From Paenibacillus glacialis (GTDB lineage: Bacteria > Bacillota > Bacilli > Paenibacillales > Paenibacillaceae), in NCBI RefSeq assembly GCF_001637205.1, contig NZ_LVJH01000029.1, forward strand, positions 62,001 through 126,000: 64,000 nucleotides of DNA. The letters run 5' to 3'. Below are positions 51,946 to 59,972 of this stretch, piece by piece. Below the pieces are notes generated by a model. It was given only the letters and a program-made list of their open reading frames with translations, made no database searches and was not told the origin of the DNA. Position 1 is the first letter of the stretch. Each line of letters begins with the position of its first letter. The position numbers and the translations under genes are program-made.

Positions 51946-53712
51946 ATGAAGTTTTCTTTTACTGGGAGATATAAAGGATACAATAGAAAATCTTTGCAAA
52001 AAGACATCGTTGCAGGTCTTATTGTTGGCATTGTCGCCATTCCATTAGGGATGGCGTTTGCAATTGCATCAGGAGTTAAACCTGAGTATGGATTATATAC
52101 GACAATCATAGCAGGAATATTGATCTCCTTGATAGGGGGATCTAAATTTCAGATTGGCGGACCTACCGGAGCTTTTATTCCGATTATTTTTGCAATCGTC
52201 ATGCAGTATGGGTATGAGAATTTATTGATTGCTGGTTTTATGGCAGGGATATTACTTTTCTTGATGGGGCTATTTAAGCTCGGAGGGGTTATCAAGTTTA
52301 TTCCACGTCCTGTTACGATCGGATTTACCACAGGAATAGCGGTGACCATCTTTACAGGCCAAATAGCGAGCTTTCTAGGATTGCAAAATCTTGAAAAACA
52401 CGAATATTTTCTGTCGAACATGAAGGAATTAGTCAAGCACATTGGAAACACGAATATATATAGTGTTCTAGTGGCGGCGATTTCTCTCGGTGTGATCATT
52501 CTAACACCTAAGTTTTTCTCTAAAGTTCCAGGTTCGTTAGTAGGGTTATTAGTTTCTACGCTAGTAGCAACGACTTTGTTCTCAGATCAGGTCGCAACGA
52601 TTGGTTCTACATATGGAGCCATTTCGAGTAGCTTACCTAGTGTACACTTTCCCGATTTTTCGATAGATAACATTCGGATGTTAATTAAACCGGCGTTTAT
52701 TATTGCGATGCTAGGTGGTATTGAATCACTGTTGTCTGCGGTTGTAGCGGATGGTATGGGTGGGGGTAGACATCACAGTAATAGAGAACTTATGGGGCAA
52801 GGGATAGCTAATATGATCACACCCTTGTTTGGAGGGATTCCTGCAACGGGAGCCATTGCTAGAACGGCAACGAATATTAAGAATGGCGCCGTATCACCCA
52901 TCTCTGGGATTATTCATGGGATCGTTGTCTTGTTAGTACTCGTTATATTCGCACCGTACGCTTCCAAAATACCGCTAGCAAGTATGGCCCCTATTCTAAT
53001 GGTTGTAGCGTGGAATATGAGTGAGCGTAAAAAGTTTACACATATCTTAAGGACGAAATCAGCTGAAGCGCTGGTATTATTGACAACATTTATTTTAACA
53101 GTATTTACAGACCTAACAATGGCTGTTGAAGTGGGCTTAATATTGTCAGCGATCATCTTTATTAAACATATGAGTGAGCTTCTGAGCGTTTCCAAAGTCT
53201 TACCAGATCCCACTGCTGTAAATGAGAAGGTAGCCCCACATATGGTAAGTGAACATCATAACTGTCCTTATATAAGTATTTATACTGTCGAAGGCGCCTT
53301 ATTCTTCGGGGTTGCCGATCAATTTGAGAAATCGATTATGGATGAAATGAAGCACGAACCTAAATTACTCGTATTGCGAATGAACAATGTTCCTTATTTA
53401 GATTCAACAGGGGAATCGAATTTCGCAAGTATTACGAATCATTTTGAGAAAAAGGGTGGTAAGGTACTGATCTCTGAAATACAGAATCAACCGCGCCAAG
53501 TTCTTCAAAATACACATTTAGATGAATGTATCGGGAAGGAACACTTTTTTGAGCAGACAGGAAAGGCTATCGATTATGCATTAACACAATTAAATAAATC
53601 GCATTGCCTAGGGTGCAAGTATTATGCGTTCCGAGAATGTCAGCAACGCGCTGTACCGAATGTAAAGGAACCGCTTGAAATAAAACCTCTTGAACCTAAT
53701 GTGATAAAATAA
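51946..53712 (+). CDS. SulP family anion transporter with STAS domain
   Basis: Membrane permease for inorganic anions; members carry sulfate, bicarbonate or related ions. It has 588 residues from ATG 51946. The SulP start KDIVAGLIVGIVAIPLGMAF is followed by about ten to twelve hydrophobic segments and the signature GGPTGAFIPIIFAI. The C-terminal STAS domain (about 430-545) has YLDSTGESNF. A Cys-rich tail, HCLGCKYYAFRECQ, is unusual. An upstream in-frame GTG at 51934 is less well placed. Bicarbonate or sulfate uptake under the adjacent regulator is possible; the substrate is not proven. Confidence 0.9.
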   Translation: MKFSFTGRYKGYNRKSLQKDIVAGLIVGIVAIPLGMAFAIASGVKPEYGLYTTIIAGILISLIGGSKFQIGGPTGAFIPIIFAIVMQYGYENLLIAGFMAGILLFLMGLFKLGGVIKFIPRPVTIGFTTGIAVTIFTGQIASFLGLQNLEKHEYFLSNMKELVKHIGNTNIYSVLVAAISLGVIILTPKFFSKVPGSLVGLLVSTLVATTLFSDQVATIGSTYGAISSSLPSVHFPDFSIDNIRMLIKPAFIIAMLGGIESLLSAVVADGMGGGRHHSNRELMGQGIANMITPLFGGIPATGAIARTATNIKNGAVSPISGIIHGIVVLLVLVIFAPYASKIPLASMAPILMVVAWNMSERKKFTHILRTKSAEALVLLTTFILTVFTDLTMAVEVGLILSAIIFIKHMSELLSVSKVLPDPTAVNEKVAPHMVSEHHNCPYISIYTVEGALFFGVADQFEKSIMDEMKHEPKLLVLRMNNVPYLDSTGESNFASITNHFEKKGGKVLISEIQNQPRQVLQNTHLDECIGKEHFFEQTGKAIDYALTQLNKSHCLGCKYYAFRECQQRAVPNVKEPLEIKPLEPNVIK

Positions 53713-53721
53713 ATGGATGGG

Positions 53722-53757
53722 AGCACATTTCACTAAGATGTAGTGGGAGTGCTTTTT
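53722..53757 (+). terminator. sulP terminator
   Basis: AGCAC ... CACTA pairs with TAGTG ... GTGCT, followed by TTTTTATTTTTT. Confidence 0.7.
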
Positions 53758-53906
53758 ATTTTTTCACAATAACGGTCATTATTAGTACTTTCCGATTTCG
53801 ATTTCTCTCATTAGTAAGATGGATATACGCGTAGTTTATATGCTATAATTTCATATTGAGACTAAATTAAATTTAATGGTATGAATAATAGAAGGAAGTG
53901 AAACCT

Positions 53907-55493
53907 ATGACAAAAGGGAGCCAAAAACCATCGGACTTAAAATCCGAAAAGGTTAAGGATTACTCTACATATTTTGATTTCTCGGATGCTAAGGTTCTAT
54001 CAGAGGATGAATTCGGTAAGAGAATTCGGATTAAGGGCCGTGAAATTAATATTATATCGGAGCCTAATCATAGACAGGAAAAGCAACGGGGTAAAGAAGA
54101 TGTTCAGGTGTTGTACGGGAATGCCGTCCCAGACGAACTGAGAGGCATAGGAGAAGGTAAACACTATATTATCTATACCTTTGGATGTCAGATGAATGAG
54201 CATGATACAGAGACGATTAAAGGGCTATTAGAACAGATGGGGTATCGTAGTACAGAAGATCGTAAAGTAGCAGACATTATTCTGCTTAACACATGTGCTA
54301 TTCGTGAGAATGCCGAAGACAGAGTATTCGGTGAACTTGGACATCTTATGCATCTGAAGACAGAGAAACCAGGTCTCCTGCTAGGTGTGTGTGGATGTAT
54401 GGCTCAAGAAGAGAATGTGGTCAATCGTATTTTGCAAAAGCATGGTTTCGTCGATATGATCTTCGGGACTCATAACATCCATAGATTGCCCTTCTTAATT
54501 AAGGAAGCACTGTTCAGTAAAGAGTTAGTTGTTGATGTATGGTCCAAGGAAGGCGACATTATTGAGAACCTTCCTAAGAAACGCGAAGGTATGAAAGCAT
54601 GGGTAAACATTATGTACGGTTGTGATAAGTTCTGTACATATTGCATTGTGCCATTCACTCGCGGCAAAGAGCGTAGTCGCCGTCCAGAAGATGTTATTGC
54701 AGAGGTTAGAGACCTTGCTCGACAAGGATTCAAAGAGGTTACGTTACTTGGTCAGAATGTGAATGCGTATGGTAAGGATTTCACAGATATTACATACAGC
54801 TTCGGAGACTTAATGGACGATATGCGTCTTATTGATATTCCACGTGTTCGGTTCACAACGTCTCATCCACGAGATTTCGATGACCAATTGATAAGTGTCC
54901 TGGCTAAGGGTGGCAATTTGGTAGAGCATGTTCACTTACCTGTTCAATCAGGAAGTACGGAAGTTCTAAAGAAAATGAGTCGTAAATATTCACGCGATCG
55001 ATATATGGAATTAGCTCATAAGATTAAAGCGGCGATTCCGAATGTAGGGTTAACGACCGATATTATCGTTGGTTTCCCTGGAGAAACGGATGAACAGTTC
55101 GAAGACACAATGACAATGGTAAATGAAATAGGCTACGATTCAGCTTATACCTTTATCTACTCCCCTCGCGAAGGAACTCCTGCAGCGATCATGGAGGATA
55201 ATGTTCCAATAGAAGTGAAGAAGGAACGTTTACAGCGTCTAAATAAAGCGATTGAAGATAACAGTCGTATGAATAATGAGAAGATGCTAGGAAAGATTGT
55301 GGAAGTGCTGGTAGAAGGAGAAAGCAAGAACAACGAGGTGGTTCTAGCAGGTAGAACACGTAGCAATAAACTCGTACATTTTGAAGGAAGTAAAGATTTA
55401 GTAGGAAAGTTAGTAAATGTTGAAATTAGTGAAGTTAAGACATGGTATATTAAAGGTGAGATTGTAACAGAATCTGTAGCTGTGAATTCATAA
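53907..55493 (+). CDS. miaB: tRNA-2-methylthio-N6-dimethylallyladenosine synthase MiaB
   Basis: Radical-SAM methylthiotransferase that modifies A37 of tRNAs reading UNN codons. It has 528 residues from ATG 53907, with GAAGGAAG 8 bases upstream; a GTG at 53898 lies inside that site. An extension of about 85 residues comes first. The MTTase domain has Cys94 in [26 protein letters not shown] and [10 protein letters not shown]. The radical SAM cluster is CDKFCTYC (Cys239, 243, 246). A TRAM domain ends the protein. It is followed 17 bp later by ricA, as in B. subtilis. Confidence 0.97.
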   Translation: MTKGSQKPSDLKSEKVKDYSTYFDFSDAKVLSEDEFGKRIRIKGREINIISEPNHRQEKQRGKEDVQVLYGNAVPDELRGIGEGKHYIIYTFGCQMNEHDTETIKGLLEQMGYRSTEDRKVADIILLNTCAIRENAEDRVFGELGHLMHLKTEKPGLLLGVCGCMAQEENVVNRILQKHGFVDMIFGTHNIHRLPFLIKEALFSKELVVDVWSKEGDIIENLPKKREGMKAWVNIMYGCDKFCTYCIVPFTRGKERSRRPEDVIAEVRDLARQGFKEVTLLGQNVNAYGKDFTDITYSFGDLMDDMRLIDIPRVRFTTSHPRDFDDQLISVLAKGGNLVEHVHLPVQSGSTEVLKKMSRKYSRDRYMELAHKIKAAIPNVGLTTDIIVGFPGETDEQFEDTMTMVNEIGYDSAYTFIYSPREGTPAAIMEDNVPIEVKKERLQRLNKAIEDNSRMNNEKMLGKIVEVLVEGESKNNEVVLAGRTRSNKLVHFEGSKDLVGKLVNVEISEVKTWYIKGEIVTESVAVNS

Positions 55494-55510
55494 GATAAGG
55501 GGTGATCAAT

Positions 55511-55960
55511 GTGACACAAGGTAAAGGTCAATTGAATAAATATGAAATGATGTCATATGATTCACGGGATTTGGTCATTCAAGAAGACGTTATGGCCAAA
55601 GCTAAGGAATTAGCGAACCTGATATCTAGTAGTGAGGAAGTACAGCAATTCCAACAAGCAGAAGAAAAGATTCGTAACCATGAGCGTGTACAAGATCTGA
55701 TCACTGTTATTAAGAAGAAGCAAAAGGAGATCGTCGCTTTCGAATCTTTTAGAAATAAAGATATGGTTGCGAAGATTGAAGCGGAGATTGAAGTCTTGCA
55801 AGACGAGATTGACGGTATCCCCGTGGTGGTTGAATTCCAGCAGAGTCAAAGTGACATAAACTACTTGTTACAACTCGTAATTTCTGTTATCCGTGATACA
55901 GTATCCGAAAAGGTTAATGTAGAAGTGGGGACAGATTCACCTCCATCTAATTGCGGTTAA
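55511..55960 (+). CDS. ricA: RicA/YmcA family protein (YlbF-like)
   Basis: In B. subtilis RicA works with RicF (YlbF) and RicT (YaaT) in a complex that helps RNase Y mature mRNAs and promotes biofilm, competence and sporulation. The 149-residue helical protein has VIQEDVMAKAKELANLISSS, EEVQQFQQAEEKIRNHERVQ and IPVVVEFQQSQSDINYLLQL, typical of the YlbF/YmcA family. The GTG start at 55511 follows AAGGGGTGAT. The C-terminus has a lone Cys (PPSNCG). The pairing with miaB and the presence of rny in this window fit the role. Confidence 0.9.
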   Translation: MTQGKGQLNKYEMMSYDSRDLVIQEDVMAKAKELANLISSSEEVQQFQQAEEKIRNHERVQDLITVIKKKQKEIVAFESFRNKDMVAKIEAEIEVLQDEIDGIPVVVEFQQSQSDINYLLQLVISVIRDTVSEKVNVEVGTDSPPSNCG

Positions 55961-55964
55961 TAAT

Positions 55965-55998
55965 AAAAAAGGTTGCGGATAATTATCCGCGCCTTTTT
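55965..55998 (+). terminator. ricA terminator
   Basis: AAAAAAGG, then the palindrome GCGGATAATTATCCGC, then CCTTTTT. Repeat copy E starts 4 bp later. Confidence 0.85.
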
Positions 55999-56001
55999 AT
56001 T

Positions 56002-56104
56002 GAAATATAAGAAAGTATAAGTTTCACTTGATACTCTAATTCTTATATTTCCGCTAAAAACGGGTGCCGTCTTTGGAGAAGGACGGCGAAGCCTTTTCTA
56101 CTTG
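56002..56104 (+). repeat. Dispersed terminator-adjacent repeat, copy E
   Basis: The outer stem is 12 bp perfect: GAAATATAAGAA with TTCTTATATTTC. The inner hairpin is AGTATAAGT-TTC-ACTTGATACT. The 33 nt at 56003-56035 are identical to copies B and C. The 3' module has AAACGGGTGCCGTC, loop TTTGGAGAA, GGACGGCGAAGCC, and ends TTTTCTACTTG. It lies between ricA and the thioesterase gene. Confidence 0.88.
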
Positions 56105-56164
56105 ATTAGAGGAAAAGATAAGGTAACAACCAAGGCGGATCAACTCTATCTCAGTACGCATAGT

Positions 56165-56210
56165 GAAACGGATACCGTCCAATATTGGATGGGAATGCCG
56201 TTTCTTCTTG
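56165..56210 (+). repeat. Solitary 3' module of the dispersed repeat
   Basis: GAAACGGATACCGTCCA, loop ATAT, TGGATGGGAATG and CCGTTTCTTCTTG form a hairpin closed by GAAACGG/CCGTTTC. There is no AAATATAAG module directly before it. With copy E it fills most of the 339-bp gap between ricA and the thioesterase gene; nothing else is seen there apart from the terminator. Confidence 0.75.
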
Positions 56211-56299
56211 TGTCCTGTGGAGCTCGTATTACGCAGAAGGATAATATTACACAAGACTTGTAAAAATATGAGGATCGACACACATAGGGGGAACATACA

Positions 56300-56701
56300 A
56301 TGCAGGGTTTAGACAGCATGATTTCTAAAGGTAAGGATACCTTTTGGGGATTTCTAGGGTGTGAATTTATTTCGGGTAATGGACAAGAAGTGAAGATCGC
56401 ATTGGATGCTAAGGAGCACCACACTAATTCTCTAGGAATTGTTCATGGTGGAGTTCTAACTTCACTGATGGATCAAGCCATGGGAATGGTGGCTACCGCA
56501 GCTAAAAACGTTGATGCATGCGTAACGACGAATATGAATGTACACTTTGTATCACCAATGAAGCAGGGACGATTAACGGTGACTTCGATAGTTATTCATG
56601 AAGCGGGACGGAGTTTAACAACAGAAGCCCGTATTCATGACAGTCAAGGAACTTTAGGTTGCATATCCACGGCTACCTTCCGAGTGGTAAATAACAAATG
56701 A
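56300..56701 (+). CDS. PaaI-like hotdog-fold thioesterase
   Basis: Acyl-CoA thioesterase-like protein of 133 residues in the hotdog fold. HTNSLGIVHGGVLTSLMDQA carries the HGG motif and acidic residue used in catalysis by the family. VTTNMNVHFVSPMKQGRLTV and STATFRVVNN complete the fold. GGGGGA lies before the ATG. It is probably a cytosolic homotetramer. The substrate (phenylacetyl-CoA or other acyl-CoAs) cannot be told; no phenylacetate genes are nearby. Confidence 0.88.
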   Translation: MQGLDSMISKGKDTFWGFLGCEFISGNGQEVKIALDAKEHHTNSLGIVHGGVLTSLMDQAMGMVATAAKNVDACVTTNMNVHFVSPMKQGRLTVTSIVIHEAGRSLTTEARIHDSQGTLGCISTATFRVVNNK

Positions 56702-56725
56702 TTGTGGCAGAACAGAGTCATACAC

Positions 56726-56753
56726 TTGACAAATATTTTTAATAGATCATAAT
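56726..56753 (+). promoter_or_regulatory. Candidate promoter of the Nudix gene
   Basis: TTGACA (56726-56731), a 16-bp spacer and CATAAT (56748-56753), about 37 bp before the predicted ATG. Confidence 0.5.
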
Positions 56754-56790
56754 GAAAATATCAAATAGAATATTATGTGGTGATGATGAA

Positions 56791-57567
56791 ATGAATGAAC
56801 AAAAGAATGAACAAGAATCTTATAATTCTAAGAAATATCGCACGCCAGATGGTGTGCCTGCTGACATTGTCATGTTTACTCTGACGAAGCGGGAACGTAA
56901 GACGGTTACGAAGACTCTGCCTATTCGAGAGCTTAAGGTCATGCTGATCCGTCGGAAGTCTTGGCCGTATGCAGGCATGTGGGCATTACCTGGGGGGTTT
57001 TGCCAGGAGAGTGAATCCATTTATGATGCTGCTAAGAGAGAATTGAAAGAAGAAACGGGCGTGGACGGAGGTCATCTAGAATATTTAGGTGTCTACAGTA
57101 AACCGGGTAGAGATCCTCGTGGATGGATTATCAGTAATGCATTCTTTGCCCTCGTGGAAGAGGGGATGTTGGAGCAACGACAGGCTGCGGATGATGCAGA
57201 AGAAGTGGGTTTGTTCGAAATTCATGAGGCACTAGAACAATTAGAGCTTGCTTTCGATCATCGTGAGATTATCCGAGACGCTTATGTTAGGATTCAACAG
57301 AAGATGTTACAGACCACAATCGCCAAACAGTTTCTGCCTAAGCACTTTACACTAAGTGAGTTATATCAAGTCATTCAAGCCGTTGTGCCAGAGTTCAAGG
57401 AACCTAATTTCATACGTAAAATCACATCTACTCGCAGTAGACAGGGAATCCTTGAAGAAGTGAGAGATGAGATGGGTAAGAAGCTTAGCTCCAATCAATA
57501 TTCACAACGTTCCGCTCAATTATATATGTTTACGGACGAAATACCTTTATTATCGATTTATACTTAA
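56791..57567 (+). CDS. Nudix hydrolase-like protein with C-terminal winged-helix region (NrtR-like)
   Basis: It has 258 residues from ATG 56791. The Nudix box is complete near residues 68-90: GGFCQESESIYDAAKRELKE then ETG, with the REUxEE glutamates. The region from about 175 onward (FTLSELYQVIQAVVPEFKEP and NFIRKI) looks like the winged-helix domain of NrtR, a regulator of NAD genes that binds ADP-ribose. The next genes are nicotinamidase and nicotinate phosphoribosyltransferase. It may be an ADP-ribose or NAD-related hydrolase, a regulator, or both. Many NrtR proteins have a broken Nudix box; this one does not. Confidence 0.8.
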   Translation: MNEQKNEQESYNSKKYRTPDGVPADIVMFTLTKRERKTVTKTLPIRELKVMLIRRKSWPYAGMWALPGGFCQESESIYDAAKRELKEETGVDGGHLEYLGVYSKPGRDPRGWIISNAFFALVEEGMLEQRQAADDAEEVGLFEIHEALEQLELAFDHREIIRDAYVRIQQKMLQTTIAKQFLPKHFTLSELYQVIQAVVPEFKEPNFIRKITSTRSRQGILEEVRDEMGKKLSSNQYSQRSAQLYMFTDEIPLLSIYT

Positions 57568-57615
57568 TCTAACCTTAATATGGCTTAACGATTTGTTAAT
57601 TGAGGAGTGGTAATG

Positions 57616-58161
57616 ATGAAAGCACTAATCGTCATTGATTTCACCAATGATTTCGTGGATGGAAGTCTCCCTGTGGGGCAACCTGCAATCGACATTCAAG
57701 AGACTGTAGCGTCCATCACGCAGACATATGTAGATCAAGGTGATTTCGTCATCATGGCAGTCGATCTTCATGAGGCAAATGATCCTTATCACCCAGAGAC
57801 GAGTCTGTTCCCTCCACATAATATCCGCGGTACACAAGGTAGAGAATTGTACGGAGATTTGGCTGATGTCTATCAGAGAAATCAGGATTCTATTTATTGG
57901 ATGGATAAGACGAGATATAGTGCTTTTTGTGGGACGAATCTGGACATTATGCTCAAGGAACGCGGGATAACAGAGGTCCATTTAATAGGCGTGTGTACGG
58001 ATATTTGTGTGCTTCATACTGCTGTAGATGCTTATAACAAGGGATATGGTATTAGGGTGTTTGAAGACGCTGTGGCTAGCTTTAATCCTGGAGGACATGA
58101 ATGGGCGTTGCAACATTTTGCAGGGAGTCTAGGTGCTCAGGTAATACGAAGCTCAAATTGA
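57616..58161 (+). CDS. pncA: Nicotinamidase (isochorismatase-like hydrolase)
   Basis: Hydrolyses nicotinamide to nicotinate for NAD salvage. It has 181 residues from ATG 57616, with GAGGAG 8 bases upstream. The triad is visible: Asp8 in IVIDFTNDF, Lys98 in WMDKTRYSAF and Cys131 in GVCTDICVLHTA. Metal-site residues may include DLHEANDPYHPET. It is followed 60 bp later by pncB, which uses its product. Other isochorismatase-fold functions are possible, but the context makes nicotinamidase likely. Confidence 0.9.
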   Translation: MKALIVIDFTNDFVDGSLPVGQPAIDIQETVASITQTYVDQGDFVIMAVDLHEANDPYHPETSLFPPHNIRGTQGRELYGDLADVYQRNQDSIYWMDKTRYSAFCGTNLDIMLKERGITEVHLIGVCTDICVLHTAVDAYNKGYGIRVFEDAVASFNPGGHEWALQHFAGSLGAQVIRSSN

Positions 58162-58221
58162 CGCTACTCTTTGTCATCAAATACAACAACGAACAGCACA
58201 ATAACAAGGGGGGAGAACGTC

Positions 58222-59676
58222 ATGCTAACAGAAGATCTTGCACTACACACGGATAAATATCAGATTAATATGATGTATGCACACTGGCACTTAGGCACAC
58301 ATGAACGTAAGGCGGTATTTGAAGCTTACTTCAGAAAGCTTCCTTTCGGTAATGGTTATGCAGTGTTTGCTGGATTGGAGCGAATTGTTCATTACATTTC
58401 GAATCTTCGGTTTACAGAAGAGGATATTCAATATCTCGCAGAGCAAGAAGAGAATTATGATCTTGGATTTCTAGAAGAATTACGGACGTTTCAATTCCGG
58501 GGGACGATTCATTCCATGAAAGAAGGGGCGTTAGTATTCCCAGGAGAACCGTTGATCCGAGTAGAAGCTAGAATGATGGAAGCCCAATTAGTGGAGACGG
58601 CTATCCTTAATTTCATGAACTTTCAGACACTTATTTCGACTAAAGCATCACGAATTAAACAGATAGCGGGTCAGGACATGTTACTGGAATTCGGTACACG
58701 TCGTGCACAAGAGGCGGATGCTGCAGTATGGGGAGCTCGTGCAGCTTATATTGCGGGATTCCATGCCACATCCAATATGCTAGCTGGTAAGAAATTTGGT
58801 ATCCCAACGAAAGGTACACATGCACATTCATGGGTACAGAGTTTTGAAAGCGAGCAAGAATCTTTTGATGCCTATGCGAAAGTACTACCGGATCAAGTGT
58901 CTTTACTAGTAGATACATTCGATACACTCGAAAGCGGTGTTCCTCATGCCATTCAGACTGGGAAATATCTAGCCTCTATTGGGAAGGAATTAGCTGCGAT
59001 TCGATTAGATAGTGGTGACTTGGCTTATCTATCTATTGAAGCTCGTAAAATGTTGGATGAGGCAGGTCTACCTAACGTTAAGATTGTTGCATCAAACGAT
59101 CTGGATGAGAATACCATTCTCAATCTAAAGGCGCAGGGAGCGAGAATTGATACGTGGGGAGTCGGAACACAGCTTATTACTGCGGCGGATCAACCGTCAT
59201 TAGGTGGGGTATACAAACTCGTTGAGCGGGACGTAGATGGGGAGATGAAACCAACCATCAAAATTTCCGGTAATCCTGAGAAAGTATCCACGCCAGGTAA
59301 GAAAGATGTGTATCGCATTATAGATCGCACCAGTGGTAAAGCATTGGCAGACTATATTTGTTTCCCTGATGAGGAACAACCTCGTGAAGGCGGGCCTATC
59401 AAATTGTTAAACCCGCAGCATTCGTATTTACAAAAGACGATTCGCAACTATGAAGCTATTCCTATGTTGGAACCTATCTTTGTGGATGGTATTCAAGTAT
59501 ATGTACTTCCTGTATTGGAAGCTATTCGTGACTACCACAAAGAACAGCTAAATCTCTTCTGGCCACAATATCTTCGGAAAATGAATCCAGAGATATTTCG
59601 GGTGAATATTAGTGAGAAGGTATGGGATTTAAAGAAATCCATGATGGCTGAATATATGCAAGAAGAGGACATATAA
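58222..59676 (+). CDS. pncB: Nicotinate phosphoribosyltransferase
   Basis: Joins nicotinate to PRPP to give nicotinate mononucleotide, the Preiss-Handler route to NAD. It starts at ATG 58222 after AGGGGGGAG (484 residues). LHTDKYQINMMYAHWHLGTH is the N-terminal core. EFGTRRAQEADAAVWGARAA and GIPTKGTHAHSWVQ contain the conserved histidine and phosphate-binding residues. AIRLDSGDLAYLS and WGVGTQLITAADQPSLGGVY follow. The pncA-pncB pairing is also known in B. subtilis. A strong terminator follows. Confidence 0.96.
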   Translation: MLTEDLALHTDKYQINMMYAHWHLGTHERKAVFEAYFRKLPFGNGYAVFAGLERIVHYISNLRFTEEDIQYLAEQEENYDLGFLEELRTFQFRGTIHSMKEGALVFPGEPLIRVEARMMEAQLVETAILNFMNFQTLISTKASRIKQIAGQDMLLEFGTRRAQEADAAVWGARAAYIAGFHATSNMLAGKKFGIPTKGTHAHSWVQSFESEQESFDAYAKVLPDQVSLLVDTFDTLESGVPHAIQTGKYLASIGKELAAIRLDSGDLAYLSIEARKMLDEAGLPNVKIVASNDLDENTILNLKAQGARIDTWGVGTQLITAADQPSLGGVYKLVERDVDGEMKPTIKISGNPEKVSTPGKKDVYRIIDRTSGKALADYICFPDEEQPREGGPIKLLNPQHSYLQKTIRNYEAIPMLEPIFVDGIQVYVLPVLEAIRDYHKEQLNLFWPQYLRKMNPEIFRVNISEKVWDLKKSMMAEYMQEEDI

Positions 59677-59689
59677 GATGTAACCTAAG

Positions 59690-59728
59690 CACGTCAAAGA
59701 TCCAATAGGATCTCTGACGTGTTTTTTT
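59690..59728 (+). terminator. pncB terminator
   Basis: CACGTCA..AGATCC pairs with GGATCT..TGACGTG, followed by seven T. Confidence 0.85.
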
Positions 59729-59731
59729 GTT

Positions 59732-59764
59732 AAAAATATAAAAAGTATAGGTTTCATTAGATAC
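59732..59764 (+). repeat. Degenerate 5' module of the dispersed repeat, copy F
   Basis: AAAAATATAAAAAGTATAGG, then TTTCATTAGATAC, matches the 5' module of the other copies with several changes and follows the pncB terminator. No 3' module is recognisable in the following 200 bp. That stretch (to 59966) holds only a CACGCT/AGCGTG inverted repeat with a long loop and no gene I can support. Confidence 0.6.
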
Positions 59765-59972
59765 AAGAAGTGCTCCACACGCTAGAATTATTTCTCGGGA
59801 AAGCGCAGGAATTGGCAAATTGGTTGTAGGTTCGACATATAACACAGCGTGGGTATCGCGCAGGCATCTTATTAAGGAGATGTATGATTATTATCATATC
59901 TAAAATTTGTGATATTTCGTTAAATAAAAACATCTACAATTATAGAAAAATATCCTGAAAGGGGTTATGTCG

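Noticed and set aside
17945..59764. Interpretation of the dispersed repeats as attC sites or IS200/IS605 ends
   Set aside because: No integrase or transposase in the window and no attC core sequences; a GTAG-like tetranucleotide in some 3' modules recalls REP elements but is not kept in all copies, so no mobile class is assigned.
59609..59845. 78-codon minus-strand frame after pncB
   Set aside because: Partly overlaps the pncB end, its terminator and the degenerate repeat; no good ribosome site and no family resemblance.
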